Position numbers and translations under genes: made by a program | The notes under the pieces: generated by a model | The model's database searches: none | Seen by the model: the letters and a program-made list of their open reading frames with translations, nothing else | Told to the model about the DNA's origin: nothing | Shown here: positions 32,381 to 44,262 of the stretch, in pieces | Position numbering within the stretch: position 1 is the first letter of the stretch | How the letters are laid out: each line of letters begins with the position of its first letter | NCBI GenBank assembly: GCA_963556195.1 | Contig: OY744516.1 | Location: forward strand, 29,901,183-29,965,182 | Direction: 5' to 3' | Source: Sepiola atlantica | Taxonomy: Eukaryota; Mollusca; Cephalopoda; Sepiida; Sepiolidae | DNA: 64,000 nucleotides

Positions 32381-32384
<4 letters not shown>

Positions 32385-32439
<55 letters not shown>
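32385..32439. repeat. (TA)n microsatellite
   Basis: About 55 bp of TA. Confidence 0.97.
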
Positions 32440-32444
<5 letters not shown>

Positions 32445-32703
32445 TTATTTTTAATAAATAAATATTTATATTCATAAACATATATATGTTTCGTTTTTTT
32501 TTAATTTTACGCTCATCATTGAAATTAAAAATGCAATAGCTGAAAATAAAACGAAATTAAAAAAAATCTGCTTAAAAAAATAATTTAATTACGAAATTAA
32601 ATCCACCAGAATGTATTTCAGTTTCTTATTTATCTATTTAATTGCAAAAGAAGAATCTTCTCTTTACATTCACTCGTACACCAGACCGACAGCACGGAAC
32701 CAA

Positions 32704-32820
32704 TTATACGACATAATCACGTTGCTATACGGGTTCTCGTTAGATCACCGAAGTTAAGCAACGTTGAGCCTGGTCAGTACCAGATGGGTGACCATTTGGA
32801 AATACCAGGCGCTGTATATA
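32704..32820 (+). rRNA. divergent 5S rRNA-like sequence
   Basis: About 117 bp follow the 5S layout: GGTTCTCGTTAGATCACCGA, AGTTAAGCAACGTTGAGCC, TGGTCAGTACCAGATGGGTG, then ACC-TTGGAAATACCAGGCGC. The internal promoter regions (box A AGTTAAGCA at 32752-32760; box C AGATGGGTGACC at 32782-32793) are well kept. The ends diverge from usual 5S yet still pair (TATACG-C with G-TGTATA). The loss of the usual acceptor sequence and the absence of an immediate T-run terminator make a pseudogene or 5S-derived SINE (SINE3-type) more likely than a working gene. Confidence 0.7.
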
Positions 32821-33394
32821 GGAGGACGTTGATACCTTCCTGCAAGAACGTTCAAAAACCTAACGTCGTCATCTCACCCAACCAGGGTTTACATGCAATT
32901 GGGGACCGCTTGTGAGTTTGATACTCCCATGAAACTTCCTCTTTCGGAGGAAGCCGATTCAACCCACCCAGTGCGAATGCCGTACCAGGTATAGAAGTAC
33001 ATCCATTAAAGGCATAAGCTTAAGGGTTCTTAAGAAGAAATTGAAATTCAGGGAATCTTGTTTAATTGGTGTCCAATTACTCTGGATCAAATTTAATGCA
33101 AATCTGAATTATTTGAATTTTCATACGTTGGTTTCTTATCTTATGCCCCTTAAAACCAGCAATACAAAAATTGGGGAATATTTATTAATTGATGTCTAAT
33201 CACTATTGTTAGAATTTAACAGACATTGGAGATATCTGCATTTTCACAAAGGGCAGCAACCTGACTTTGCCCCCTTTGCATAAAACTAAAAGTAAATATA
33301 GCCCAAACAACCTATTTTTACGTTTTAAAATTCATCATTATCGGTTCATTAGTTTAGGAGTTAATCATACAGACAGTAATATGTAAACATATAC
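32821..33394. other. no gene; possible body of a 5S-derived repeat
   Basis: The first 180 bp after the 5S-like sequence are less AT-rich than the surroundings and could be its repeat body. The rest is anonymous. Confidence 0.4.
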
Positions 33395-33452
33395 ATATAC
33401 CTCACTCCTCTCTCTTTCTCTCTCTCTCTCTGTCTCTCTCTCTCTCTGTCTG

Positions 33453-33513
<61 letters not shown>
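33395..33513. repeat. (TC)n-(TA)n-(GA)n compound repeat
   Basis: TC-rich, then short TA, then GA-rich runs, self-complementary about the TA centre. Confidence 0.95.
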
Positions 33514-33515
<2 letters not shown>

Positions 33516-33524
33516 AGAGATTAA

Positions 33525-33770
33525 GTTATGAAAATATAGTTATGGTAATTAAGCTACACAGAGGCTTCCGCGTTTCATCCTCGTAGGGAATCGTCAAGCT
33601 AATATACATTTAGCTTAATTGCCATAAATATATTTTCATAACTTACTACATAGCTCTACTCACGTATTGAGCACTGTTAAAGTAAATACTGAAAATCGAT
33701 ACATAAAATATCATATCTCATAACATTTCATGTGGATACATGAAATAATGTGTGTGTGTGCGGGTGTCTC
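33525..33770 (-). repeat. palindromic interspersed repeat, copy 2
   Basis: Inverted copy of the 29092-29400 family. The outer part (agctctactcacgtattgagca ... acatgaaataatgtgtgtg) is the reverse complement of 29092-29220. The inner part has arms taagttatgaaaatatag and tatattttcataactta around a single CTTGACGATTCC...GAAACG module on the minus strand. Confidence 0.6.
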
Positions 33771-34324
33771 CATATATATATAATCAGTTCTTCTTTCTTA
33801 ATTTATTTCGATATTTCATTTTCATTTGCCTTTATTTGCTATTCGCTATTTTCTGTTCACCCACGTCTCTTTTTCTCTTATTTACTGTTTTTTTGTCCTT
33901 CTTTTCGTCTAAATCACCCCTCTTGAAGCAGGCAAAAATGTCGTACCTAATTCCGCCACGTTTGTTCCTGCAAATTATCTTCAGATCTTCAACAAGGTGA
34001 GAATGTAAGCAGCGGTAATAAGACATTCTCACAATTCATCCAGGTACATCCGCAAAAAGGCACACACGCACACACACGGTTATTTCATAGCACAAAAAAG
34101 AAATGTTGCTTTCACAGTGTAATAGTATTCAGATGCAGGTGTGTAAAGATAGAGTTAGTATAGTAAATTTCTACGTAGGTTAAAAATTAAGTAGAGTGGA
34201 ATTTTCTAATTAGAATTCAAGTAAGAGTTATATGTCTCGTTAGTGACGTCACAGAGACAGGAAGCCGACAACCTTACGTGGCGAATGAGCAGTGAAGATT
34301 GCTCTCTTTTTAATAAATCACCAT

Positions 34325-34430
34325 AGAGAGAGAGAGAGAGATAGAGAGATAGAGAGATAGAGATAGATAGTGAGAGAGAGGGAGGGAGAGAGAGAGAGAG
34401 AGAGAGGGAGGGAGAGAGAGAGAGTATATT
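34325..34430. repeat. (GA)n-rich tract
   Basis: GA/GATA/GAGG-rich run of about 105 bp. Confidence 0.95.
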
Positions 34431-34769
34431 TTCCATCCCTTCCATCGCGGGAAGATTTTCTATAAGGTCGGAAGGTGAGAATAGAAAGGCCATCGCACGA
34501 GGCAGTGCACCCTTACCGCACAAAACATGCCTGAGCAACCCCGTCGGCATTTTTGGCGAGATTAAAGAGAGGGAGAGGGAAAGAGGGGAGTTGTGTGTGT
34601 GCGTGCGCGTATATGAGACATATTGTTGTGGGTTACTGTCATCCCACTAATCCATGGCCACGGTTATCAACAATAATAGTTATAGGAATTTCAGACTCAC
34701 ACAAATCGGCCGGTGAAATTGATTCTACGTCAGTCGCGATCACCAGTTTGTCGATTTGTTAATTAATAG

Positions 34770-34960
34770 TCCCTATTTACTTGCCTGCCCACGAGAGCAG
34801 AGACAGACACAAGGTCGGTGTTTAATGTGGAGAGGATTAAGTTCCTCAGAAAAAGGGCCCTATGGATTAGGATAAAAATATAAATTTCCTAAGTCTAGAA
34901 GGATTTCTCCTTCGCTGACAGAGGACACAAAACTTAAGTATAGTATCAGAACAAATGCTA
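34770..34960 (+). repeat. unclassified interspersed repeat (shared with 30285 and 40425)
   Basis: Shares the cacgag-gagcagag, ggtcggtgtttaatg, aagtctagaaggatttctcc and acaatttgat(c/t) blocks with 40425-40620 and, more weakly, 30285-30425. Type unknown. Confidence 0.5.
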
Positions 34961-36589
34961 CAATTTGATCTTACCCAAAACGTCAATTAATTAGTTAGTA
35001 GTCTTTTAAAGGTAAATGTAGACGTGATTTTACAAATGTGACGGAGTTTTAGGTATGATTAGTGGATGATATCATTTGGGGTCAGCTGTGGCCCGATATG
35101 AAGGGAGGTAGCGGATTAGTTCGCTTGGTGATGAGACATGAGGACAGATTTTTAATTGTATTTCAGTTTTTTAGTAGATTTTAGTAAAAAAAACATATGA
35201 TGTAAGGCCCTGGTATATAGGCATGCTTAACCACCCCTTACCCACTTTCAAGATTGTACAAAACAACTCTTAACTAAGGAGAACGATATCCATAGTTAAG
35301 ATAGATAACCTATATCGTAAGTTAACAACGGCATTGTCGTCGTTCTTATTCGTGAATGGAGCAGCAAACAAGGAATCTAGAGAACATTACAGTTACAAGT
35401 ACATTCATTACAGTGAAGGGCGGGATTTTGCTGATAGTCAGGTCGGTTAGGTGTATTTTTGTTTAGAGGATACAAGTGCAGTAAGTTCATTAGAGCACAT
35501 TCCGTGGAAGCACGTCTAAAACAAGCAGTGGAATGCAACACTGCGGCGATGCGATGCGATAGGAGTTGGAGGTTGGCGGACAGTGTGTGGTCTATTAGGT
35601 AAGAAATCTTTTTTTATCCCTATCCAAAAGGGATAGGATAGTGGTTGGTGCACCAGCCCAGATGTGGGAACAATAATCTGTGCATGAGTGAATGACGGGA
35701 AGCATTCATAGTAGCCATGAAGAATACACCACATTTGTTCAATGGCAGATTTCAGGTTCAAGTGACGAAGAAGATGAAATCAAACTCACAGATCAGGAAC
35801 AATAGGTGGAGGGTCCATACAAACGACTAAGACGAGCACAGAGAAAGTGTATACATTAGCGTATTAAATACTTAGCGTTCAAATCTCGGATCAATATGTG
35901 AAGAACCTACATAAACCACTAACACTGAAGGAATAAAAAAGGAGGGAAAGACGGTCTTTGTTGATGAAAAATACGTGCTCGCCACTGGAACATTCTTATG
36001 TGGTATGCGTTTCTCAGGTTACACCGTATTCAATGCAACAGCGTGTTTGTCACTAGAGTTTTATCGCGTAGTAGATTTTTCTAGAACAACACCGTTTACA
36101 ATACTGAAATCGGAAACAATGTATTCGCCACTTGTACTTCGTTACATGATATACTTTTCTCTTACAATGCTGTTTTCAATACCGATCTCTATCGTTCGAT
36201 TATCTTAGCCCTTTAAGTGCTAAAGCGCATCCTGATAACTTCTATTGATCTTGTCTTTTGTGGATGGCAAAGCACACCGGTCACACGTGGTCGATACGCA
36301 TGAATACTCTTGTTCCGACGTGCACTTGTTCTTTCTCACATCCAGGTTTTGCGCGCCAGACAAAGACGGGCCTTTTTATGGCGGCGATAAGGTAACTCAA
36401 GGCTATTTCCACCATTCAATCTAGGTTTTGACCCATCGTGTTCGCCACAAAGACGAGCACAGAGAAATAGTACACAACAGTAGAGCATTTGTTTTGCGTG
36501 TTGAATGCTTAGCGTTCAAATCTATGGCCTTATTATTCCCGCCTGTACCAGAAAGAGGTCTACGCGAACACCACAAGAAACTATTCCAC
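34961..36589. other. no recognisable gene
   Basis: Several short frames (70-80 codons) without recognisable motifs. A gacgagcacagagaaa...ttagcgttcaaatct block occurs twice (35833 and 36452), pointing to old repeats rather than genes. Confidence 0.45.
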
Positions 36590-36760
36590 CGCCGATTTCG
36601 ATTGAACCGGAGGAGAGTCGCCTTCTCAATCAGGATCCTTGAACTTTGAAATAGTCTTCTAAGAGAGGTAGTAAATGCGCCAACAACGCATCAATTCAAG
36701 GTTAATTTGGACGAGTGCTGGGTTACTGTATCCTCTTCTGTGTAAATTTCTACCACCCTT
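36590..36760 (+). pseudogene. LINE RT C-terminal remnant
   Basis: The plus strand reads SLREVVNAPTTHQFKVNLDECW and then a stop. The REVVNAPT-x-x-FK-x-x-LD-x-W ending is characteristic of some jockey/CR1-like LINE ORF2 proteins. The upstream frame is shifted. No catalytic part remains. Confidence 0.5.
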
Positions 36761-37384
36761 CCCATACATAGCAACTGAAACGTGCTTGTTTTATTTTCTG
36801 CCAAATTAATTAATTGAATTGAATATGCACTTCGCCGTGTTTAGATTTGCTTACGTATAGTTTGATTGCGCAACCCTTGCTTCATCTCTATGAACCTCTG
36901 ATTGACTTTAAACTCTTCTCTCTTTGCTCTCTTACGGCTCTTTCTTAATTTAACCCTTAAATGCTTTTTGTTTCAAATATGACACATTCAAACAAAATGC
37001 CCATCTATCTATATAAAGTAGACTTGATCCCCCCCCCCCTCTCTATTTCATCCTAAGGGAGCCGGGAAAATTAATACACCCTACGCGAAGACAATCACAC
37101 CTACCTTCATAAACTCCGACCAATCATGTTTCTAGAAACTTTCCCTAAACTACATCATCGCACATTAAAACCTACATTGATACCCCTACATCTTAGTCGC
37201 ACAAAAAATGTATTCGAATGAGAGGGTAGCAGCTTCATCTCTCTCTTTGAATTAAGACCTACAAAATCAATTTCACTAATTAACTTAGGTCACACGTTAT
37301 TTTACAGGGAGCTAAGCTGGAAAACACCGTATGGAAGTTTTGTTGAATAAGTGACTTAAATTGCACGAGTTTTCGTATTCGTTC

Positions 37385-37425
37385 CGATTTAGCTCAGACA
37401 GTTGCGCGGGTTCAATTTCTTGTGT
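37385..37425 (+). repeat. short tRNA-like (A/B box) remnant
   Basis: TAGCTCAGACAGTTGCGCGGGTTCAATTTC has an A-box-like and a B-box-like string directly joined, as in a deleted tRNA-derived SINE head. No tRNA fold is possible. Confidence 0.3.
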
Positions 37426-37754
37426 CGGCGTGAAGTTTTTTTTTTTGTTTTATTTACATTAAAATAATTAGTTAAGATATTTGAGGATATGGCCGAAGTG
37501 TATTTCTTACGGTTAGAAAACATTCTACAGACGTACACACAGACAGACAGACAAATAACAGACTCTGGTTTATCTGTTTCTGGTTTGTCCGTCTGTCTTT
37601 CCATCAGTCGTGATTTTTGTACACGTAAAAAATACGCTTCGACCACATATTACCCATATTAATAGTTTTTGGGGACGTATCCGGAATAGTCAACCAAAAG
37701 ATGACAGGCGTGACGTAGGGACACTGAGTGTAACGCAATCGAACGGAAAATTAC

Positions 37755-38420
37755 GAAGACGGAGTTTTTTTTTTAGTTTTTTTTTAAGACTAGACGACTT
37801 TAACGAATTAAAGTTACCAATTTTTTTTTAATTTTTTTTTAAAGACTAGACGACTTTAACGAATTAAAGTTACCAATTTTTTTATAGTTTTTTTTAAGAC
37901 TAGACGACTTTAACGAATTAAAGTTACCAATTTTTTTTTAGTTTTTTTAAAGACTCGACGACTTTAACGAATTAAAGTTACCAATTTTTTTATAGTTTTT
38001 TTTAAAGACTAGACGACTTTAACGAATTAAAGTTACCAATTTTTTTTTAGTTTTTTTTAAAGACTAGACGACTTTAACGAATTAAAGTTACCAATTTTTT
38101 TATAGTTTTTTTAAAGACTAGACGACTTTAACGAATTAAAGTTACCAATTTTTTTTTAGTTTTTTTAAAGACTCGACGACTTTAACGAATTAAAGTTACC
38201 AATTTTTTTATAGTTTTTTTAAAGACTCGACGACTTTAACGAATTAAAGTTACCAATTTTTTAAAGTTTTTTTAAAGACTCGACGACTTTAACGAATTAA
38301 AGTTACCAAATTTTTTTTAGTTTTTTTAAAGACTCGACGACTTTAACGAATTAAAGTTACCAATTTTTTTTTAGTTTTTTTAAAGACTCGACGACTTTAA
38401 CGAATTAAAGTTACCAATTT
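37755..38420. repeat. about 55-bp minisatellite, about 12 copies
   Basis: The unit contains gacgactttaacgaattaaagttaccaa split by T runs of varied length. Each unit holds the small palindrome ctttaacgaattaaag. Copies alternate actagacg/actcgacg. Confidence 0.93.
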
Positions 38421-38444
38421 CCGAACACCTTGGAAAACTTCGTC

Positions 38445-38925
38445 AGTCTGCCCAGTATTTAGAAATACTGGAGATTGATCTTCTGTATCTCAGTACAGAC
38501 CAATCAGTCTCCTGTGCGTCATGAGTAAGTTACTTGAATATGTGATAAATCGATAGGTTGTCAATCACCTCAGGAAACGCAGCCTACTCGGTGACAAGCA
38601 ATATGGATTTCGTCCTGCAAGATTAACAGCTGATGCACTGAATATAATATCACACAGGATCAGTGAATCTAATGACAGGGGCTTCGTTTCTAAAGCAATA
38701 ATTATTTACATGTCAAAGGCCTTTGACAGGGTTTTACATAAAAGTCTACTAAGCAAGATTTCTAGCTATGGAATCTCTGGAAACGTCTTCAAAACCATCG
38801 AATCCTTTCTCTCTTATAGGTTTATAAATGTAGTCATCGATGGGTAGAAGTCCAAATCTCATAGTATTAACGCTTGCGTTCCTCAAGGATCCATTCAATG
38901 GTGTGTGCTTAAAGTAAAAAAGAAA
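38445..38925 (+). pseudogene. jockey/CR1-like LINE reverse transcriptase fragment
   Basis: Plus-strand frame, with stops, reads LLCVMSKLLEYVINR, then LGDKQYGFRPARLTADALNIISHRI, then MSKAFDRVLHKSLLSKISSYGISG, then an Y-RFINVVIDG block and VPQGS. These are RT blocks 2-4 of jockey/CR1-like LINEs: QYGFR, D-x-SKAFD with the Asp replaced (YMSKAFD), and PQGS. The YADD block is missing. It could belong with the C-terminal piece at 39590-39930 on the same strand; the interval between shows no recognisable RT. Confidence 0.7.
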
Positions 38926-39449
38926 GTATTTATATAATTGTTAACAATCTCCTTTTCGTCGTGCGTGGAGTCCCGGATCACGTGATCACGAGTGAGTTAC
39001 CCATTGATTGATTTAGCCCGGTAATCATCGACATACAAACCGTAAATCACAGTTCAGTCTCTCTTTTTCAGACGTCGAGTGGGGAAACAGATTTGCCTAA
39101 ATCCCTATCCCCCCCCCCTCTTGGGTGTAGTCACTGAAGCGCCAGCATTCGTTTAACTGCTGTCTCTGTTTAGTCTAGACTAATTCCTGGACACGCAGTC
39201 GTCTTCTCACCACTAGACTAGTTCTCTGGACGTGCTTTCGAGACCTCCATGTGATCAGATGTTATCACACGTCTATACCAGTTATATTTGACGTGCCTTC
39301 CTCATACACGAGATGCATTTCTCTTTCTGCTTCTCGTAAAGTCGTAAAGTCGATTCTTGCTATCGCCCCAAACACTTTCTCACACCTGAGACTATTCTCT
39401 AACACTTACAATTCTACTATCAGATGATGTATGGAGCACTGTTTTCATA

Positions 39450-39930
39450 TTTGGGATCGTGAATCTCGGTCCAATTTGATAAGCTGCAGAAACGTATCTG
39501 TAATTTGATTGGTCCCCACCCCTTCTTCTTCTCTGCACCCTCTCTTTCACAGACGTGATATTGCTAGTTTCGGTCTTTTCTATAAATACTATTATGGCAT
39601 GTGTTCTTCAGAAGTGTCTGATCTATTTTCTGCTTCCTTTGTTCCAGCTCGTTTCACTCGTTGGTCTAGTGGTCTCCATCAATTTTCTGTTTAGATACCT
39701 CATTGTAATAAAGCTTCCTATTTTAGTAGCTTACTTCCCAAAACTGCAGGCTTGTGAAACTCTCTTCCTGCTGACTGTTTTCCTCTTACATATAGCCTTG
39801 GTCTCTTCAAAACTAAGACCGATAGGCATCTCCTGTTTTTGCGATAACCATCTTTCGTTCTTGTTAGCTCCTTACATCAAGTGGCTTCACGCTTTATCTG
39901 GAGCGATTTCCATAAAATATCGCTAAGTCC
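39450..39930 (+). pseudogene. jockey-like LINE RT C-terminal fragment, copy 2
   Basis: The plus strand reads RRDIASFGLFYKYYYGMCSSEVSDLFSASFVPARFTRWSSGLHQFSV, then after shifts FP-K-x-x-L-x-x-LFPADCFPL and LGLFKTKTDRHL. This is the conserved RT C-terminal region of jockey-like LINEs, also at 8016-8350. The interval 38926-39449 between this and the RT core shows no coding similarity. Confidence 0.65.
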
Positions 39931-40424
39931 GCCTTTTCATATCTCCACGCATTAGGAATTTGTTTTAAATATTTCGTGTATTATTCGTGATCGTAAATTA
40001 ATTCATTTATATTTTTATAAACACGGGTTCTTATATGTTTACCTCTGTGAAAGTAATTAGGAGACCAATAAATAGCCTATAAAAGCAAAGCTTTTCTTAA
40101 TGTTACGGAAGGCCTTAATAACATATAATGATGTACGTTTCTCCGACTTTCCTAAAAACTAGACCAGTTTAATAATACAGAATCGCTAGTAATAAAGGCA
40201 TACATTTTCTAGTTTCCTATCTAACGTATTTACGAATGCTTGATTTATTTAAATCTATATTTTATATTCTATGGTAATACACTCATTGTCACTGCTGGTT
40301 TAGTATTATTGAACTGAACTTCTATTCCGGAGATATTGTGGAAGAATTATAGGTCATTCGAGCTATGCGTACCTATAGCAGTTTTTCATATAGCAATGTT
40401 TGCAGGGGAAGCATCTAGCGAAGC

Positions 40425-40620
40425 AGTTTCCCTGTTTACTTGGCTCCTCACGAGAACAAAGTAATATAAAGGGTCGGTTTTTAATGCTGTAAACTAACCT
40501 TCTGTATATGATGTACTCTAGATTGAAACAAAAATAAAAGTTATCTCAAGTCTAAGATGATTTCTCCTCCAATTGCAAAGTAGATATTACAATTCGATTC
40601 TAGCCTTCATGAAGCAAAGC
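40425..40620 (+). repeat. unclassified interspersed repeat (shared with 34770)
   Basis: See the 34770-34960 copy. Landmarks are ctcacgagaacaaag, ggtcggtttttaatg and aagtctaagatgatttctcc. No coding content. Confidence 0.5.
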
Positions 40621-41129
40621 TGTACGATGTAAAAGAAGGCCGGATAGTTTTTCTTCTGATATTCCAATTTTTTTGCATCCATCTTTTCTTATATTCCACT
40701 TATTCTTTCTGCAATCGCAGTTGCTCATCTTGCTGGTGCATGAAAATTTCTATGATAGCACTTTTAAAAGCATCTATATTTGTTACACATGGAGATTAGG
40801 TATCTGAAGCCGAACTATACTATTATTTTGATTAACTATACTATTGTACTATCTTTTAATGATCAATTCAGTTGACTAAACTATTTTAGACTAATGTACT
40901 GTCTTTCAATACTCAATACTTTCGGCAGTCTCGTAACTTTTGCTTCCCTTATTTTGTCCTTTAGTCATCACATTTCATGAGGGTACAATTGCTGTTTTCT
41001 TGGTCAAAATCTATCCATCTAACACTAAACTTTTGCTAGTTTTTTACCTTGAAGTAGTATATATTTTATAGCTCCTTACATCAAGTGGGTTCATGCCTTG
41101 TCAGGAGTGATTTCAAAAGCAAATTCAGG

Positions 41130-41720
41130 GGGTAGGGTAGTGTAGTGTAGTATATGTTCTGTTGTCATTAGACCACCATCCCAGGTATTACCTTCTTCTT
41201 TTTCGGGATAAGGAATAGTGTAGTATCTGTTCTGTTGTCATGAGACAACCATCCCAGGTATAACCTCCTTCTTTTTCGGGGTAAGAGTTAGTGTAGCATC
41301 TGTTCTGTTGTCATGAGACAACCATACCAGGTATAACCTCCTTTTTCGGGTAAGAGTTAGTGTAGCATCTGTTCTGTTGTCACGAGACCACCCTCCCAGG
41401 CATTACCTCCTTCTTTTTCGGGGTAAGGGGTAGTGTAGTATCTGTTCTGTTGTCATGAGACCATCCTATCAGACCTCATTTTGAGAGGGTAGCTTAATGT
41501 ATGTTCGTTCAACATGAGACCATCCTCCCAGGCATTACATACTCTTTTGGGGTCAGTGTAGTATATGTTCGTTCGTCATGATACCACCCTCTCAGGTATA
41601 ACCCCTTTATTTTTTTTTGGGGGGGGGGTGTAGTACCTCTAACTGTGATCATGGTAAAATCATCCCAAGGGTCACCTTCTTCTTCTTTTTTGTGGGGGGA
41701 GGTGATATTCTGAGAAAAAT
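41130..41720 (+). repeat. about 80-bp degenerate tandem repeat
   Basis: At least six units carry tagtgtagtatctgttctg, tgtcatgagac(a/c), catcccaggtat and acctccttctttttcgggg. Later units decay and shrink. A single inverted unit occurs at about 47380-47465. Confidence 0.85.
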
Positions 41721-42233
41721 ATGCGACCTCTGTTCACATATTCTTTACGAGTAAACATGATCCTTTAAAGTACAAACGAATTACTCTGATGACGCAAAAT
41801 CGGATATTTTGAGTGGAAATGTTCGAAACGAATAATTAAAAAAAAAAGAAACTATTCCAAAGAAACCCTCTGTCATTTCTATTAATTTTGAATGCATACA
41901 TTTAAATTTGTTCTCTTTTGCTTTCAAATATTTATTGTGTGTGACATGCGGTCTCAGTTTTGAGGATCACTGATCTAATATGTTACAAAGAAAAATATGT
42001 GTTCTTATATAAGTAGAACCCCCCCCCCCCCAAAAAAAACGCCCTTTCAATAACAAAGCTAAAAATAAGTTGTCATGCAAACATTTGTTGAAAATAGAAG
42101 TAGAAAAAATAGATGTCTTTTCGTAAAGGTCGTTTGAAAGAATTAGGTTTAAGCGGGGCAAGTAAAAAGACAGAGTGTACTGTATATTATGTGCAGGCAT
42201 TGACATGCACGCACGTTATTTGCTGGCGTTACA

Positions 42234-42236
<3 letters not shown>

Positions 42237-42296
<60 letters not shown>
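42237..42296. repeat. (ATT)n microsatellite
   Basis: Abuts the R4-like LINE 3' end at 42297. Confidence 0.97.
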
Positions 42297-42566
42297 TGTA
42301 CTCACTAGGAGTTCTCACACAGGTTATCATCAGAAATTACTAGATGTTCCCTGGAGTCTGGGTAACAACAAGTCTCCCCAAATTCCCAGTGCTCTCTACC
42401 TCTTTTCATAACATTTGCAAAAGACTTTGTGTTATCGCAACAGTTGCTCACCATTGATTTCCCACTGGCAACGACCATTGATCTCCACTGAAATTTGGGC
42501 GGCAATAAGCCTCCCCAATGTCCCAGTACATTTTGCACTCCTCCAGTGGAGTGTTCTCCCTCACCG
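42297..42566 (-). mobile_element. R4-like LINE 3' UTR fragment
   Basis: On the minus strand it ends in the family's terminal string GTGAGTACAAATAAT, directly in the TAA tract. The internal blocks match the 3' UTR at 42718-43060. It has been cut at the upstream end by a (ACT)n/(ATT)n tract. Confidence 0.8.
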
Positions 42567-42570
42567 GTCT

Positions 42571-42593
42571 ACTACTACTACTACTACTACTAC

Positions 42594-42639
<46 letters not shown>

Positions 42640-42674
42640 GTTGTTGTTGTTGTTGTTGTTGTTATTAGTTGTTG

Positions 42675-42717
<43 letters not shown>
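42571..42717. repeat. compound (ACT)n(ATT)n(GTT)n(ATT)n tract
   Basis: Trinucleotide runs between two LINE 3' ends. Confidence 0.97.
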
Positions 42718-42718
<1 letters not shown>

Positions 42719-43562
42719 TGTACTCACTATGAGTTCTCACACAGATCATAGTCAGTGATTGCTGACCGACAACAACCAGTGGTATTTCCTGGAGTCTGAG
42801 TGACAACAAGTCTCCCCAGACTTCCAGTTTTCTTCACCTCTTTTCGATAACGATGCGGTATCGCAACAGTCTCTTACCATTGATTTTTCGCCGGTAAGGA
42901 CAATTGGTCTTCTCTGGGATTTGGGTGGCAACAAGCCTCCCCAAGGTTTCAGCATTCTCTGCACTTTTCCAGTGGAGGTCTGGTTTGTGCTGTCCCTCCT
43001 CGGTCTTCTGATCCTCCTCGATCCTCTACAAATATGTTGTCTGGTGTCAGCCTAGGCCGGCACCAGTTAAAAAAAAAAATAAATAAATAAAATAATATTT
43101 CTTTAAATTAATTAAAAAAAAACAAATAAATAAATAAATAAAATAAAATAGAATGAAACAAAAAAAAAATAAATAAATAAATAAATAATAAAAAAGAAAT
43201 TAAAAAAAATATATTAATTTTTTTTTTAATTTTTTAATTTTTTCCTTTCAATTTCATTTTCTTTCTTTTTTACTTTCCTTTTCTCTTCCCTTATTTAAAA
43301 ATTTATTTTAAAAAAATTTTTTGGGGGTGGGTGGGGAAGAGGGAGGAGCTTATAGTGTTTCTTGTAATTTCTGTTTCTTGGTTCATTTTTGTGTAGTGAT
43401 AACTGAGGCCGGTGTAATTTATTGGGGGGGGGGGGAGATTATGAAGTGCTGTTTCTTGCAGTTTCTGTTCCTTGGCTCTTGTTGTGGTGTTCTTCGTGTA
43501 GTCTTGTTTTCTCCGTTGTAAATTCCTTGTGACTGGTTAGCCTTCGTAGCTTATGTGTGTTA

Positions 43563-44262
43563 GTTTCCGCATTCGAGGATTTTCCTTAAGATTGCAGCTG
43601 TTTTGATCATTGCCGTCCTTTGTATGGTTTCGATAGTCCCTTTGATTCCAATTTCTCCCAATCTTTTCTCCAGGTTTTTTGGGATTGTTCCTAGTGCTCC
43701 TACGATTATTGGTATTATACTAACTTTCTTCATGCTCCATATTCCTTTCAGTTCTCTGGCTAGTTCTGTGTATTTACTTCGTTTTTTCGTGTCTTTGATC
43801 TTCACTCTGTGGGCTGCTGGAACGACGAAGTCTACGATTTTACAAGATTTTTCCTTTTTATCTATTATGATAACATCAGGTTTCCTTGCTTGTATGAGTT
43901 TATCTGTTTATATATTCATATCCCAGAGGATTTTGTGTTTTTCTTTTTCCAGTACTGTTTTTGGTTTATGTTTGTACCATTTGTCTGCATATTCGAAATT
44001 CAATTGTTTGCACAGTTCCTTGTGTATTACTTTCCCAACACAATCATGTCTGTTCTTGTATTCTTTTTGAGCAAGTTTGCTACATTCACTTATTATATGA
44101 TTTACTGTTTCGTCTCTTTGTCCACACAGTCTGCACTTATTGTTTTCCTGTGTTTTATCTATTTTAGCTTTAATGTAGTTTGTCCTAATCGCATTGTTCT
44201 GTGCAGCCATCAGTAAAGATTCCTTTTCTCTGTTCAAGTTTCCTTTTCTTAGTCATGTCCAG
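43563..44262 (-). pseudogene. R4-like LINE zinc knuckle and restriction-like endonuclease, copy 1
   Basis: A CRLCGQRDETVNHIISEC zinc knuckle (C-x2-C-x7-H-x4-C) lies near 44140-44090. After a frame break follows KPDVIIIDKKEKSCKIVDFVVPAAHRVKIKDTKKRSKY. The last has the PD-x(n)-D and K spacing of the restriction-like (PD-D/E-x-K) endonuclease that nicks the target. It ends ...RKILECGN and a stop. Confidence 0.88.

Larger units (their letters stand above)
32081..32383 (-). mobile_element. tandem tRNA-headed repeat with hammerhead ribozymes, family 2
   Basis: On the minus strand a partial hammerhead (32341-32380) is followed by AT-rich sequence. Then comes a tRNA-like head GTGGCTCAGTCGTAGAGCG with a B-box-like GTTTCGAATTTCG (about 32180-32140), then a complete hammerhead (32136-32086). 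Cleavage positions are 257 bp apart. The upstream end is cut by the (TA)n at 32385. Same logic as family 1 but unrelated in sequence. Confidence 0.65.

Noticed and set aside
37385..37425. tRNA gene
   Set aside because: A- and B-box-like strings are joined without D-arm, anticodon arm and acceptor pairing, so no tRNA fold exists.
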